This document shows, piece after piece, positions 22,680-36,600 of a DNA stretch of 64,000 nt. Source of the stretch: Paragordius varius (taxonomy: Eukaryota; Nematomorpha); assembly GCA_964247055.1 (NCBI GenBank), contig OZ176050.1, forward strand, positions 13,764,001-13,828,000. Direction: 5' to 3'. How positions within the stretch are numbered: position 1 is the stretch's first letter; each line of letters starts with the position of its first letter. The translations under genes and the position numbers were made by a program. The notes under the pieces were generated by a model, which was not told the DNA's origin, made no database searches, and saw only the letters and a list, made by a program, of their open reading frames with translations.

Positions 22680-23703
22680 CCCAGAAAGTTTATATTAACT
22701 AATGTAAAATCTAAAAAATATAGCATTATAAAATAAAACGTATCAGTCTTAAGAAAAGTTAATTTGGACTTATACATCTAACTATCGTAAATAATAGGTT
22801 ATTGCAATAATTATTTCAAAACTCACATCTTAATTTTATTAATTAACGGAACAGCTTTAGTAACATTAAGATTCGAGGAAAATAATTGTTTTTATAACCT
22901 AAAACATTACGCTAAAGCATGTTAACTATTAATTTACAAGATTTGTTGTTAATCATAATTTTTCTTTCGACATGGCGCCTACATATTCAAGTGTAATTCT
23001 TTCGAATTTTATTTTAATTGACTTTTTTGATTTGCCTAAAAAGCACTAATTGGTACTTTTATTTCGCAAATTTATTTGACAGCATTTCTATTGTTTTTAA
23101 CATTAAATTAAAAAGATTTTTGACATTTTTTTCCGTTGCGAGAAATAGTTCAAAGCCGCTTAGCAAAGCGAAGTCATCAAACTTTTTAAAACTTCTTCGG
23201 AGATGATTTTTATTTTAAAAGAAATGATAAATATTGAAAATTTTGACAAGATTAACACCAAATATCTACTTGGTATTCGTAATTTTTGTTTCAAATTAAC
23301 TATCAAAATATAAGGTGACATCTTTAATCTTGTGTCAAAAATTTAGCTCACACCTCATAAAAACATTACCAGCTAGCTGGTATAAAATAAAAAAAATTTT
23401 TTCAAAAAAACCTTTTAAAGTTAATGATACCTGTTCCTGTTGAATTCTAAGGATTTAAAATTGCAACAAAAAAATATGACTTGAATTCATTATAAATTAT
23501 TTTATGTTAAATCCAATCTTTATATTCAACTTTAACTTTTGAAAATTAGCGAACCATAATGTGACCGATTTGAATTTCTATACATTTTTCTCAGGGAATA
23601 AATAATGTATGATTGATAATCACTTGAATACATCACATAAAATACGCGCAATCTTTTTAAGATTTATAGACATATATATATATATATATATATATTGGCA
23701 AAA

Positions 23704-23739
<36 letters not shown>

Positions 23740-24621
23740 ATTTTGATTTCAATTGCAAAATTTTTTATTAGCGATAATGAAAAATTACGAGTAGTTAATA
23801 ATTATTTTGATCAATCCACACCTATGTAAACACACACACACACACAACATGAATAGTAAAAAATAGATATATATTTAAAAAAAATTAAAATATATATTGA
23901 TTTTCATTTATAAAATAGGGGGTAGGGGCCAGTCCAATTAAATATAATATCAGACTTTTAAAAAAATATTCAAATTTTTACACTAATTATCATTGTAAAA
24001 CTAACTTGAGACAGTAGTGTTAAAAATTGTATTAACTCCAAAAAATCAATCAATAATATGGCAAATGCAAACTAGATATGGAAGTTATATATTATCACTC
24101 TAACCTGCAATTACCATTAAAATTAGACTAAAACTGATTAGTTTTAAAAATTTACATCAAGATGCGGCCCAATACATTAACACGAATGGTTAAAAAAATT
24201 CTTTCTTCATCCATTTATTAAATGGGTATTTATGGGTTATCGAAACCAAGGTAAAACCTTATTTTTTTAATTATCATATCAGACATATGGCTTAATATAT
24301 ATATATATATAATATATATATAGCAATGGGTAAAAATTTTAAAATGTAATTTTTGAATTCTTTAGATGCGCACAACTCTAAAATCGCTTGTAAGCGGAAA
24401 AAATTAAGGGAATTCGAATGGTAAGCCTAATAGTGGCATCTATATTAAAGGCTTTAAATATATGTTAAAAATTTTTTAACTGTGAGATCGTTTCTGATTA
24501 AAAATTTTTTTATTGAACTTTAAGATTATGAAACAAAAAACATCCTTAAAAATGCAACCTATGAGTATGTGGGAGTAGAGAAGTTTAATAGAATTTTGAT
24601 TTAACTTATTTTTATAATTTT

Positions 24622-24945
24622 TTGAAAATTCAGGGTAATCGGACTAAAAAATTAAATATTTTGGGCGTGCTCATAAAAGCATGTATACTGTTTCAAATCC
24701 CATCTATGTGCTTTTTTCTCAGAACAACTCGTCTTAAATACTGGGGCCATATTGAACGCTCAAATGGTTGGATTAACAAAATTAAATTCTTTCATCCGAC
24801 CGGCACAGTTTAAAAGACAAGGTAGACCATATCATGATTGGGAAAAAATCAATCAGCCATGACCTAAACTTAACTCACTTGACCAAAAAGACGACTGTCT
24901 CGATCGCAAGTTTTTTCGCTCAAGAATTTGGAAGAATAGGCTTTA
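24622..24945 (+). mobile_element. Degraded non-LTR retrotransposon (LINE) C-terminal fragment
   Basis: A first frame encodes TRLKYWGHIERSNGWINKI, resembling the RWxGHVxRM segment found downstream of the reverse transcriptase in many LINEs. After a frame change near 24810 another frame reads DCLDRKFFRSRIWKNR, resembling the DRxxWR end of the same region. Stops and the frame change show it is dead. The reverse transcriptase core is absent from this window. Confidence 0.5.
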
Positions 24946-25433
24946 TTCACAAAAACAAAAATATCAGTTAATTATATATGAAACAATTAATATATTTTTT
25001 GTGTCAAAATTATTTCTCTCTACTGTATTTACTTGTTAATGGTTCCATTCAAAGCTGAAAAAAATATTTGACAGTCTCTATTCAAATTCAACATCAATTT
25101 ATCACATATGTAGATTTGATATGTACTCAAAAAAGTACGAAAAAACGAGTAAATATATGCATTTTTAATAGAGGTAGCCATTAATCTTCATATTAACATA
25201 GCTTAATTTTTTTATTTGCTTATATTTTTTGCGTCAAAAAATTATATTTTGCATATTTATTATGAGAGGTCGACAAATATTTTTACATATAAGAAATAAT
25301 ACGTGTTAAAATAACAAACCAATTTTCACAGAATTAGAAAAAAGAAATGTAAAAAACCACCTTAGGTTAATTAACATTAATGTCCAATTGAGTTTTTTAT
25401 TATTTATGTATAAAAAATTATTTTTCATATTAA

Positions 25434-25466
<33 letters not shown>

Positions 25467-25839
25467 GCATATATTAATTTATAAAGTAATTATCATATTT
25501 GAATAAAAATTGATATCTAAAAAATACTCGTACGTTGGAAAAGTGTTAAGTTTTATAGTAAAAAGGGACTTGCTTGAAATTAATTATTCAAAAACAGATG
25601 ATAAATATTTTAATTTTTATCAGATATGGCATGAATAAAGCAGCGAATGTATCACAATTCTAAATTTCACATGACTGGATTAATCATATTTAAAAACTAT
25701 AATAATAACGAAATAAAAAACAAAATTTAAATAGATTTATGGAAGTCATCAAACATTTTTTATTTAAACCACGGATGTGTTCAACATTTTGTACGGCCCG
25801 TGAAAAATTTGGAAAATATCATATAAATAGGAACTTGAA

Positions 25840-25911
25840 GGCGCGATGGTATAATAGGTAGGGCGCCGGACCCTTACACTGCGTGCCAGAGTTCGAACCC
25901 TGAAACTACGC
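25840..25911 (+). mobile_element. tRNA-derived SINE head
   Basis: GGCGCGATGGTATAATAGGT then AGGGCGCCGGACCC looks like a tRNA 5' half with an A box. GAGTTCGAACCC at about 25889-25900 is a B box. The T stem still mostly pairs, but the acceptor and anticodon stems do not close, so this is not a working tRNA gene. The GGCGCG...GGGCGCCGGAC start is typical of tRNA-derived SINE heads. A possible body continues to about 25990. Confidence 0.6.
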
Positions 25912-26246
25912 AATTTTTCCATAATCTCACTGTCAGCCCTGGGCAGGTAGGCGAGTTTTAAAGCCTTCACATGTCTGGATACAATTTATGTCCTTACGCT
26001 TTAAAAAATTAGGAAAAAAGAGACTCTAAACTGCATATTTATCATATAATAGGAATTTCTGTAAATCGTTAAAATATTGCGATATCCTTGTGAAATTGAT
26101 TAGTCATAAATTATTTGTTTATAAATCTTTCCAAATTTGGCAACGAACGAAAAAATTTGGTGTTTTTATATTGTGTTCCTATTATATTTTACAGTTTTGT
26201 GATTGAAAATTATTAAAATATTTATTGATGGCCATATTTTTAATAA

Positions 26247-26283
26247 ATGGATGCCCGCGAAGCCATTTGTTTGGACACCCTTA
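26247..26283 (-). mobile_element. hAT-like terminus (CAGGGGT type), inverted
   Basis: On the minus strand it reads AAGGGTGTCCAAACAAATGG then CTTCGCGGGC, close to the end at 60257 (CAGGGGGATGTCC...TAATGGCTTCGCGCG). The first C of the canonical end is lost. No partner end or transposase was found. Confidence 0.4.
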
Positions 26284-29200
26284 ATCTAAAAAATATCTAT
26301 TTATATAAATTTGTTTTATTGAAATATAAAAGAAACCGTTGTCAAACCTGGGTAATATTTTTATATTATATCATATATTTAATAACACAAAACCATAATT
26401 TTGGAGGACGCAATAAAAATAATTTAAAGCTCGATGGAGCTTAAAAGATAAAAAAGGTTAGGAAGCACTGTACTGATTTATTAAAGCAGAGATAATCAAA
26501 ATTATAACAAGTTTAACAATTACTAATACTTAAATGTTAACAAGTAAAAATTCGTTTTTAAGCCATTTTAGAACCAAAAAATTCGGTTTAGCTATGATAA
26601 AAGTTTTAAATTAAATTAAAGGATCCACCCATTTAAGTATTTTATAGTTTTTCAAACAAAATTCCAGTTTAAGATGTTAAAATCGCCAAGTAAAAAACAA
26701 TTTTTTAAACAATTTTTGAATAAGATAACGTAATAATACCTTTATTAAGAATGGATTCATTTTAATAGACAGAGCATAGATAGATTTAAAATTTTAATCA
26801 GAAACCAAAAAATCAAATGATCCGATCATTGAATGCAAAAGTTGATTGGAAAAGCAAGCAAGCGAACAAAACAAATTTTATTAAAAATCTGATATAATTT
26901 CTCCAATATATCAATTCATTTAGTTTTAGCAGATATGATTTATAAATTAATGAATAATTTTTTTTATAAATGCGATTTTTTTTCGTCGTGATTTAAAGCA
27001 ATGTAGTTAACCATAAAAAAATTATTTGTTTAATCGTTTGTAAATATTATTATTATACATTGTTTCTTTTCCTTAGCGATTGCACGTTGTGCGACACGAA
27101 AAAATATTTTTTATATGCATATTATATATAAAATATATAAAAAATAAAATATGATAAAGACTTAATATTAACATAATTATATATATATATATATATATTG
27201 TGTAGTTAGTTAGTTTATATATATATATATATATTTACACCTTTGTGAAAATGTATATGGAGATAAGTATAAATATATATAGGTGAATTAACATCTTAAG
27301 ATAGATAAGATTATATAAAGTAAAAAGTTTGATAATAATTAATTTCCCATTAAATATTTCATTATATATAATTATAAATTTTATAATTAAAAAGTGAAAA
27401 AAAATATCAACGAAAAAATCAAACTTAACATTTTTAACAATGCGTCACAAATGAAAAGATATCTTTTTATAAGCCGAAAATCTTATTTGTAGTTAATAAA
27501 AAAGCGAAAATTTGTAGTTAATGTTTATTAATTATTTTGTTCAAATATAATATATATATATATGTTTTTTAACATTTTTTAATCTTTTCAATACATTTTA
27601 CATTTTTACCTTTATTTTATTTTTTATTTAGTGTTAAAAAATAATGCTTTGTTCTCTACCTTAAAACCATCTCATCAATCGCGATTCGGTGTTAAAATAT
27701 TGTCTCTGTTTAGTAAGTGTTTTATATATGCGTAATAAGAAGTATAAAAAATGTTCATCAAAGAAATATTTATTCACACATACAATTTTTCAAAATTTCG
27801 TTAAACTATGTAATGAAAAAAAAAGAATTTGTTGCCGAAAATCGTATAAATTTTTTCGTATAATATATTATTAAAGTTAAAAAAAGTTTTTTTAGAAATA
27901 TGGGAAAAGGATTAGTTAAAACTGGGAGGAATTTTAAGAGCGACAAAAAAGATTGTGCCTTCGCCATGAATGTCAAGGTGGATATGGCTTATATCAGTTT
28001 TGCTAACAAATTTTTTTTTCCAAAATCTAACTTTTTTTAAAGAAAAAATAGACTAAGTTTTTTATTATATATATATAAATTCCAATTAACGTTAGAAATG
28101 AATATTTTATGTTGTTAATAATACCGATGTCTGGATTATTGATAGGATGCGACCTTTAACGTCAATATTTTGAGAATTAAAAGAAAAAGGGGGTGGGAAT
28201 TTAAGATCTACCGATTTATTTAGTTACACAATGCAAAATTATTTTACGGAAAAATAAAAATTTTGTTAGTAATTTTGAATAAAGAAGAGCAATCAATGGT
28301 TTAAAATATATAATTAATTAGTAATTATATATTCCTTTTCAAATAACAAATTTCGGGTAAAAAAAAACGAGAAAAATATTAATATATTTATAAAAATTAG
28401 ATTCTACAATATGGTGATCTAATTGATTTTTTGTGAGGAAATCCGAATTCCAGTATGGCGTCAGCATAACTAATATCGGTAAAAATGTAAAATATTTCAC
28501 CTATTTTTTTGCCTTCAGAAGGGGGGAAACGAAAATATTATAAATTCCTGAATGATTTTTGCTAATCCCCTATTTTACTCGTTATATTCTGATCTATATA
28601 GATGTAAATAAGAATTTTTAAGGTCAAACCAAACATAGTTTGTAGATGGGATCTAAAAATAATACATTAATAACTTTTCTATAACTTCATATTTGATTAG
28701 ATTGCATTACAATGTTTTCATCGATCTAGTAAAGCGTTAAAATTATATGTGCCATTTTATAACCATCATTTAATTAATTTGATTAAAAAACGATGTTCAC
28801 CTTATTTCATTCCTTTTCTTATCTAATATTTTGTATATATTTTAATCGGTCAAATATGTTATTAATATAAATATGTATGTATGATTAAATGATAAAAATA
28901 TGTAAGAAAATCGATTTATATATTACATTACACTTTCCACTCCATTTATTCAGCATTATACCACCGATTAATCCAAAATATTAAGAATGATTATTTGATA
29001 TGTTAGTTCTATGGGATTTTATTAGAAAAACCACTCTAAATGACCACCCTGTATTGTAAAACCATAAGCATGCCAAAAAAGTCAATGATTATCTTCAACA
29101 GACATGACCTAAGATATATAGCAATAAAGTATGGAAATATTTCGTTAATAAATTTTTTTAATGATTGTTAGAACGCTGAGACTCTATCAGGCAAGTAAAT

Positions 29201-29760
29201 TTAAGCCATATACAAGCATTTTTAAGAGTGTGCGTGCCTTTAAAGTTTAATGATGGCTAAAATATTTAATCGCCATATAGGCGAGCTATATCCAAAAAAG
29301 GTAAACAGCTGACATAATTTTATTTTAGATTTAGAGAATATTAGATTATCACGGAGACTAAATTTTCAATATGTGATAGATTATTAAACATTATATATTT
29401 TTAAACCATTTCCTAGGTGATTTAACAGTAAAAATTGGCAAATTTAAAATAATACCTTAATTTTGTTAATATTAAAATATTGCCTTTTATTATTATAGAT
29501 TCCATATAATATATTAAATATTATTTTGTTTCTGCATTTCCTCTTATATGTGGCTTTAGACCCCAATTTTTTAGACGATAATATTTTTTCATAAAATCTA
29601 GAGCAGTTGTTGTCGCAAAAAATTTTGGAGGGTTAAATAACATACTTTTCTTGTCTTCAAGAGCCATGCACCGTATAATACCGACAAATATGACATTTCT
29701 ATTTGGCACATATGCAGTTATATAAAGTCAAACTAGTACATCAAAAAAGAAAATGAAAAA

Positions 29761-29808
29761 TTCAGGGCCATAAAAAGCACCCATAGGGCCACGGTTTGAA
29801 TACTACTG
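29761..29808 (-). mobile_element. hAT-like terminus fragment
   Basis: On the minus strand it begins CAGTAGTATTCAAACCGTGG then CCCTATGGGTGC, the same end type as the fragment at 18036. A 62-codon open frame on the same strand at 29521-29709 may belong to the element, but it contains no transposase motif I can name. Confidence 0.4.
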
Positions 29809-30617
29809 ATCTAGAGTCTTAATCTGATGCGTTTGTTTTAAGTTGTCTATTACTAACAAGATAAACTATTCCCAATAACTTTTTTATCTAGCAATAGAGG
29901 AGCGATGCTGTATCAATATCAGAAAGTTTTTTACGCTTTGTGTTAATTTCCCTGGATTCTACACGTTTAGAAAATAAACTTCTCACTTTTAGCATAAAAA
30001 TTTAATCGTCTTTAAGCAGGAAATTTTCTTTGTTTGTGATATGATTAGATAGATATAATCTACATAAAGTATTGTTTCCCTAAAGCTATTAATATTCATT
30101 TAAAATTAATTAATGAGATAATCTAAGATTCCTAAGCGGAAAACTATATAAGGTATAAATGCGAATATATTATATTGACTCAGTGACTGACTGCTTTCTA
30201 TTTTTTCTTTATTATTTATCTATTTCACAATAATTATCTTTTTTTCCCATTATATTAATAATTGATGAAGGTTAACTATCTTTTTCACTAGACTTATTTC
30301 ACACCTGTATATCTAAAATTATACCTGAATATTTATATATCAAAATAAAAATAACATAAATATCTGTTTTATATTATTAAATACAGTTTTTACCACTATG
30401 AGAGTCAAGACCAACAAACATGCTGGTCCCAATAATTGTTTATTATTTTATTTTACATTACGCTAAAAACAGTTAAGGTAAAGTGTTTGGTATCGGACTA
30501 TTACCATTTTTTCTATGAGTATACAGTTGATGTATTGTAAAAAATGTGTCAATTAACTATAGCTAAGTTGTATTTCTATTAAGATCTAATATCATTCATA
30601 TATATTATATAATTGAA

Positions 30618-33600
30618 ATGAACAAGCCATCTATAAAATTAGGGTTATTCCTAATTATTTTGACTGCCACTGCTTTTTGGGTTAACATTGGCAAATGCCA
30701 AACATCCGAATATAAGCCTGCCATCGTTGACTCTAACGATATTTATAACAATGCAAACAATAATTACACTAATAATGCGGGTTCCAAAACCTTGGGTCAA
30801 GTCAAAACATGGCATTCTATTAAGCGTTTGCTGTGGAATTATAATCCATACCAGGATCCACATGAATATTCACCAGAGAATGGTTTGGAAACATGGTTAG
30901 TTTATATAGACGATTTTTAGATTTTTACCTGTTAATATGGTTACAAAATTAATCCTCTTTGATTTTCTTAATTTTATAGGATATCAGAAGGCGTGCTGGA
31001 TGGTGATTGCAATAGTAAATATCACTTATGCCATTCACCCGTTTTCAGCGCAAAGAATGAAGCTAGAAATGTTCAAGTCATAAATTACAGGTATTTGCTC
31101 ATATATTCAAATTGCTTTTTTATATCCATGTATTGTGATACAAACAAGGTTTGATATATTTTTTCAAGAGTTGAAGGCATTATTGGTACCTCGATTTCAT
31201 AATTGATTTATCTTTTTAAATATAAATAGAAAAGGGGCCACAGTTTTAGCGACCAAATGGTTTAATACCTTAGGGAATGATAATGAAAATACCCCAAATT
31301 CATATAAAAGAGCCAGAAGACAGACCTCATCTTATAGATCTGCTCCTAGGTTACGAAGACCAACACACTACTCTACTAATTCCGCAGATAGGCAAAGCGC
31401 CCAAAATCCTTATGGTAAAGAAAATTATAATTCTGATTCACCAACTCCATCACCTTATGCCGAAATTACTTATGAAGAGGATCTGGAGGACGGTTTCGAA
31501 GTCAGTGATATATCTCCACAAACTTTTTCGCGCAAAGATGATTCACAAAGATTGAGCACGAGTGAAATGATTCAGGATCAATACCAGCACAAATTGTACA
31601 CTTTTATACACAATAACGTGGTTAACCTTATAGGCACACGCTTGCATAAACCTCTTACCTCAAATGAGGGTAAAGATTCTAGGAGTCCTTTTAGCAAATC
31701 TAATTCACAGAGTCATAATCCATTTTACGGACGAAAAGAAATAGGTGGTGACAACAGACATCAAACTCAATGGAAGGTAAAAATTACATATTTAATTTAA
31801 CACACATCAACCAAGAATGACGGTTTACTTGAAAAACATTGTTTTATATTAGGTTTTATAATAAATATAAGGACGACAGCCTTTAATTAAACATGTACTA
31901 AAAATAAAAAACAAATCATACTCAGCACTTAACATTTTACAAAAAATTAAAATTTTAATTAATTAATTAAGAATGAAAAAAACAGTCAAAAAAGAAAAAA
32001 CATATTTGCAAATCTTTTATTTAAGCATAATATAATAGTTTAATCCATTATTTTTACATATGATTACAACCTTTTTTGACTGGTAATTTACAAAAGCCCT
32101 TACAATCACTGATAAAAAGGGGAAGGGAACGTTTTCTAAATACATTATATTTGGATTGTTAGTAAATAAAACGTTATAAAACAATTATTTCGAGAGTTTG
32201 CTTGTGAAATTGACTATTTAACATATTAAACTTAAACCATATATAACACACTGGTATTTATTAGTCTGGAGATGCCCTTAGTTACATCTATGGTTTACGA
32301 GAGGGATCGTTTAACAATGAAGATCAAAGTAAGCTAACCTACATTGCAAGCATCAGAAAAGTTCCGTTTCCGGCTGAAAATATTCCGAAAGGCATTGCTA
32401 CAACCGATGGAAGGCGAGATTCAAACTCAAAAATGGCCCCTAAGATTGAATTTACGACATTTGATTTTTTCAAGTGGAGTCATATTGTTTTGACCCATGA
32501 TTCAGATATATTAGGTTAATTATTTCAATATTATTATTTAAAATAAGGAGCAAATACTTTTTAGATATATGCAAGACTCTCCGCGAATAATCTGTGGCTT
32601 AAATCTTTGTATCATATAGCCAATTTTTGGCATAAATTATGCTAGACTATTTATCTAAAAGATTTGTTGGAAATCGTAGCACAATTTATTAATTTCAATT
32701 GATTTTTGCTATTAGATATAAACGGAGACAATAAAATCAACTCGGTTTTGTATCCTTCAAAAGTCAGAGCCTCGCAAATGTATAACCTTGGATCACTATA
32801 TAAAACTGCTTACGATGAAATACCTTCGGAATCCACTGCACCTACAATAAATGCTAGAACGCTTCTTGTATTATTGCAATCAACCCAAACCGTTGTAAGG
32901 TAAAATACATATATATGTTATATATTTTTATAACTTATGTGGGTTGTTTTCAAAAGTATAATATATATGTAGCTATCCAAACAACGCTAAACCAGAAGAA
33001 TTGGGCAAACATCGCGGATTCTTAATGCGACAAGAAAGGGAGTCCTATAAAAGTACGTTAAAGCAATCTCAAGAACTTTACCAAATAAAAGAAACGTACA
33101 TGGAGATTTATCAGTTAATTAGCCCGAACCCAACAACAGCCGTTACTGGTAGTGAAAGCGTTAATGACAATACCGCTGAAAAATCACGTTTGGATTTATA
33201 TCGAAGACGTATTATGCCATCATGGAATGAACAGAGAACGGTTTCAGACTTCAAAATATTTAGCCTCACAATTGGAGATTCTTGGTCCGCTCGGCAAAAT
33301 ATATCGACACCCATAGGGAGATATAGTGGTAGGCGGCCCGATAGACAGAAATATAGAGCATTTCACAAAAATGAAAGGAACTATGAGGATAGTACACCGG
33401 ATAAAACGATAGCAATCATTAGTGGAACAAGTCATGGTATGAAAGAGGGCACATCCTCCACCCCAACATGCATTGTAGGTTTGTATCTTTGGAATGAAAA
33501 AATTGAAGATTTTACTGTAATAAACCGGAATTATGAATTGCCAAATGTAGCTGATAATACAAACAATATCGATCTTAATGATCCTCATAAAGAAGTAGAT

Positions 33601-36600
33601 GAGAGTATAAAAAGTGCTAAACTATTTACTGTTCCATATACAACGCATGGGGGTAATCGACCAGCAATTCATCTCTTAACAATTCAAGAATCCGTTATTG
33701 TTGAATACCCAAAGGAAAACACCAAAAACTATAAAACATCTCATTTCAAACCTGTAACAACCCGAACATACGCTATCCGAATACATTCGGTCAATGCAGA
33801 ATCACGAATATCCACAAATAACGTTAAACACATTCAAACTTTGGATTTTTCAAGCGATCCAACTGAAGTTTATGATATTATTTCTTATCCAACGACTCGT
33901 ACAACTCAATATTTCGGACAATCTACGGAAACCTTACTATTAATCCAGGATACTGATGGCTTATTGCACACGTTTAAGTATGATTTCCGAAATTGCTATT
34001 TATTTATTTATTTGAATAAACGGCAAACTATTGTTTAATGTAAAATTCTTTTTTTCTTTACACTAAAATATTTTATTCATCCACTGCTTTACATTCCACA
34101 ATTTCTTGTTAAATTATAATATAATAGATGGGTTGGTCTCGCTTTTGTTCCCTTTTCCACCGTTAATCGGGGCAAAGATGATCCGAATTCACTCGTACTT
34201 CAGTATACTTCACTAGTTCCTAACCTGTATGTTTCATCTGACAAAAGCGTTAACAATGCTGGCTCAGACATATCTGCTACTGATGTTCGATATGCAGAAT
34301 ATAATGGACAAAGTTTGCTAATTGCTTTAGTTAAGAGTGAAAAAGATATGGATATTGATGATAGTTTGGATATAGAGGAGGATATTAGACCGCCAATCGG
34401 TTACAAATACAGTCTGGATTTCCAAGCCTTAACGGAAAATATTTTAATTAAACAACCGGGCGGGAAAACCATTAGCCCTAATGCTCAACAAATGAAAGAA
34501 GTGGCAGGTTCAGTCCCCATAACGGATCAATTATCTGAAATATCAACGAATGTACGCATCGCTCACATGAATGTGCTGCAAAGCAAGGTTTATAAAGTGT
34601 TGAAAAAAAATTATTTTTACCCATATAATATGTCGCAAGTTTGAAATAAGATTAAGTTTAGCATATGTTAACGATAGAAAACCATTGTAGTTTAATAGGT
34701 ATATTTTTAAATTTATAAAAATCTCGCAAATATTTAATTTAAATCTTTACTAAGCGTTTTGGGATTAAATGAAGGCATATTTTTGACTCAAAAACATAAT
34801 ACTATCAATTATTACGATTTTTAGATGTTAATTTTTGTGGCTATAATTTGCAAAAAGTTTGGTCAATTTTATTTTTAGAGACGGTGCCAAAAATATACAG
34901 CAGATATTTCAAAATAATTCAAAACCCAAATCGATCCGATTGCAATCTCTGAAAAAATAAACCATAATAAATATTTTTCAGAAATATATTTCTTTATTAT
35001 ACACACGTCGATATATTTTGGGGAAGTTTTATACCGTAAGATCAAATATCGAAAAACATTTAAGGTATTGAGCATAATTATCATTTTTTTTATTTTTTTA
35101 AGCGCATGATTTATTTTTTTTTCAAAAAATATAAAATTGTAAACATGTTTTAATTTTTAAATCAGCTGTGTGTTTTAATTGTGTTTTGGAGCTATTACAA
35201 TTCGAAATTTTACAAGCTCAAAAACTTCATACAAATAAGCCTTTAACATAAGAAAAATGTTTATTTGATTTAATCAAAACAACTTGCTGCTATACATTAG
35301 TTTTTACAAGTTAAAGCCCTTTAAATTATCCCCAATCGTAATCGTCCGCAAAAGATGTAAATGGTTAATTATTTTAAAAATATGGTTAATTTTTGCTATT
35401 CATTAATTTTAAATGTCCTTTCCCAAAAATTAGATATTAGACTTATTTTTAAATATTAAAACGATATATTGAAATCAGTTTAAGATGTATCAATTAGACT
35501 TATAAAATAAGATATAAATTTATTTTATAATTTCACACATGACTTAAATTCATATCTGTATTTTCTTTTACCAACTTGTTGTAAAAATTATTTAAATCAT
35601 TTGAATACATACAGTTGTATATTGTGCTCGAAAGTCAAAATCGACGGGCTCCAATCAATGTGGATTACCCAGATTGCATAGATGATCCTTTTTGGATACT
35701 GGGCGTTGGGAAGAAATGTCAAACTTCACAAGCCTTTCAAATTATATCCCTGGCCCTTGAACAAAAGCGTCCGGTCGACCCTATAACAGCTAAGCATTTG
35801 AAATTGCTAACATTGCTTGAAATTATGGAGGAAAAAATTGATGGGATTGAAACTCAACTTTCACAAGCCGAACAGGCTATGGATGATATTTTCTACCTTG
35901 ACAAAGATATAATCACTGTAGCTCCGAGCAAAGAATCAGGGTCTGGACAAGGAGAGACAACAGCTCTATATCCTTTAACGAACAAAACTTTCCAGGGATC
36001 CGTGACGGGACAAAAGGGTGTAATTTCTACCAACAAGGACATACACATTTTGCAAACGCTCCAAATTCAATCCCCCATACCCACTAAACGCGGCCACAAA
36101 AATTCAGCATCGAAACCCGACGAATCGAAAAATGCGCCTTCTACCGTTTTACCTGGTGCCGCGTTTGATATTCGAATTGTTAGGAGAGCTGAAAAAGTGT
36201 TTGCCAATGCTAGCCAGGCATACGCCACATGGTTGGCAAACAAGGATAACGTTGTAAGCTCGGAGGATAAAAACGTTCAATTTTCTCCTGATATCACACT
36301 TCAACTCTCATTATTGGACGATCCAACAAGTGGAGAAGAAAGTGCAGAAATTAGAGTAGCAGGTAATACGCATATTGTAACCCGAAGTGGAACTGGTCCG
36401 CTTTCCCCGTTACGACAATTGAAAATGCGGCCAGCTATTAGACTCTCTGCCATTAACGGACACCGTTTGAGGGATCTTGAAGGGTAAATTTTTATCCTGT
36501 TTTATATATAGTACCGTTATAAAAATGATTATATTTACGAAAAATGGGGATCAAAAAATATATGTTTAATTTTAGATAAAAGCTTTAATATAAGGATTCG

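Larger units (their letters stand above)
19003..30617. other. 11.6-kb gene-poor region with transposon debris
   Basis: No complete exon could be defended on either strand. Identified contents are a family A copy interrupted by a family B copy (21865-22311), a 183-bp hAT-like MITE with flanking repeats (22497-22679), a LINE tail (24622-24945), a tRNA-derived SINE head (25840-25911), hAT-like ends near 26283 and 29808, and several (AT)n runs. The missing 5' exons of the RASEF-like gene should lie here or beyond, but I could not find an EF-hand exon with a phase-0 donor. Confidence 0.55.

Noticed and set aside
23018-23215. Possible exon on the minus strand (KKFDDFALLSGFELFLATEK)
   Set aside because: Coding-like composition, but no family was recognised, it ends in a stop, and no splice partner in phase was found.
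25840-25911. Functional tRNA gene
   Set aside because: A and B boxes are present, but the acceptor and anticodon stems do not pair properly. A SINE head explains it better.
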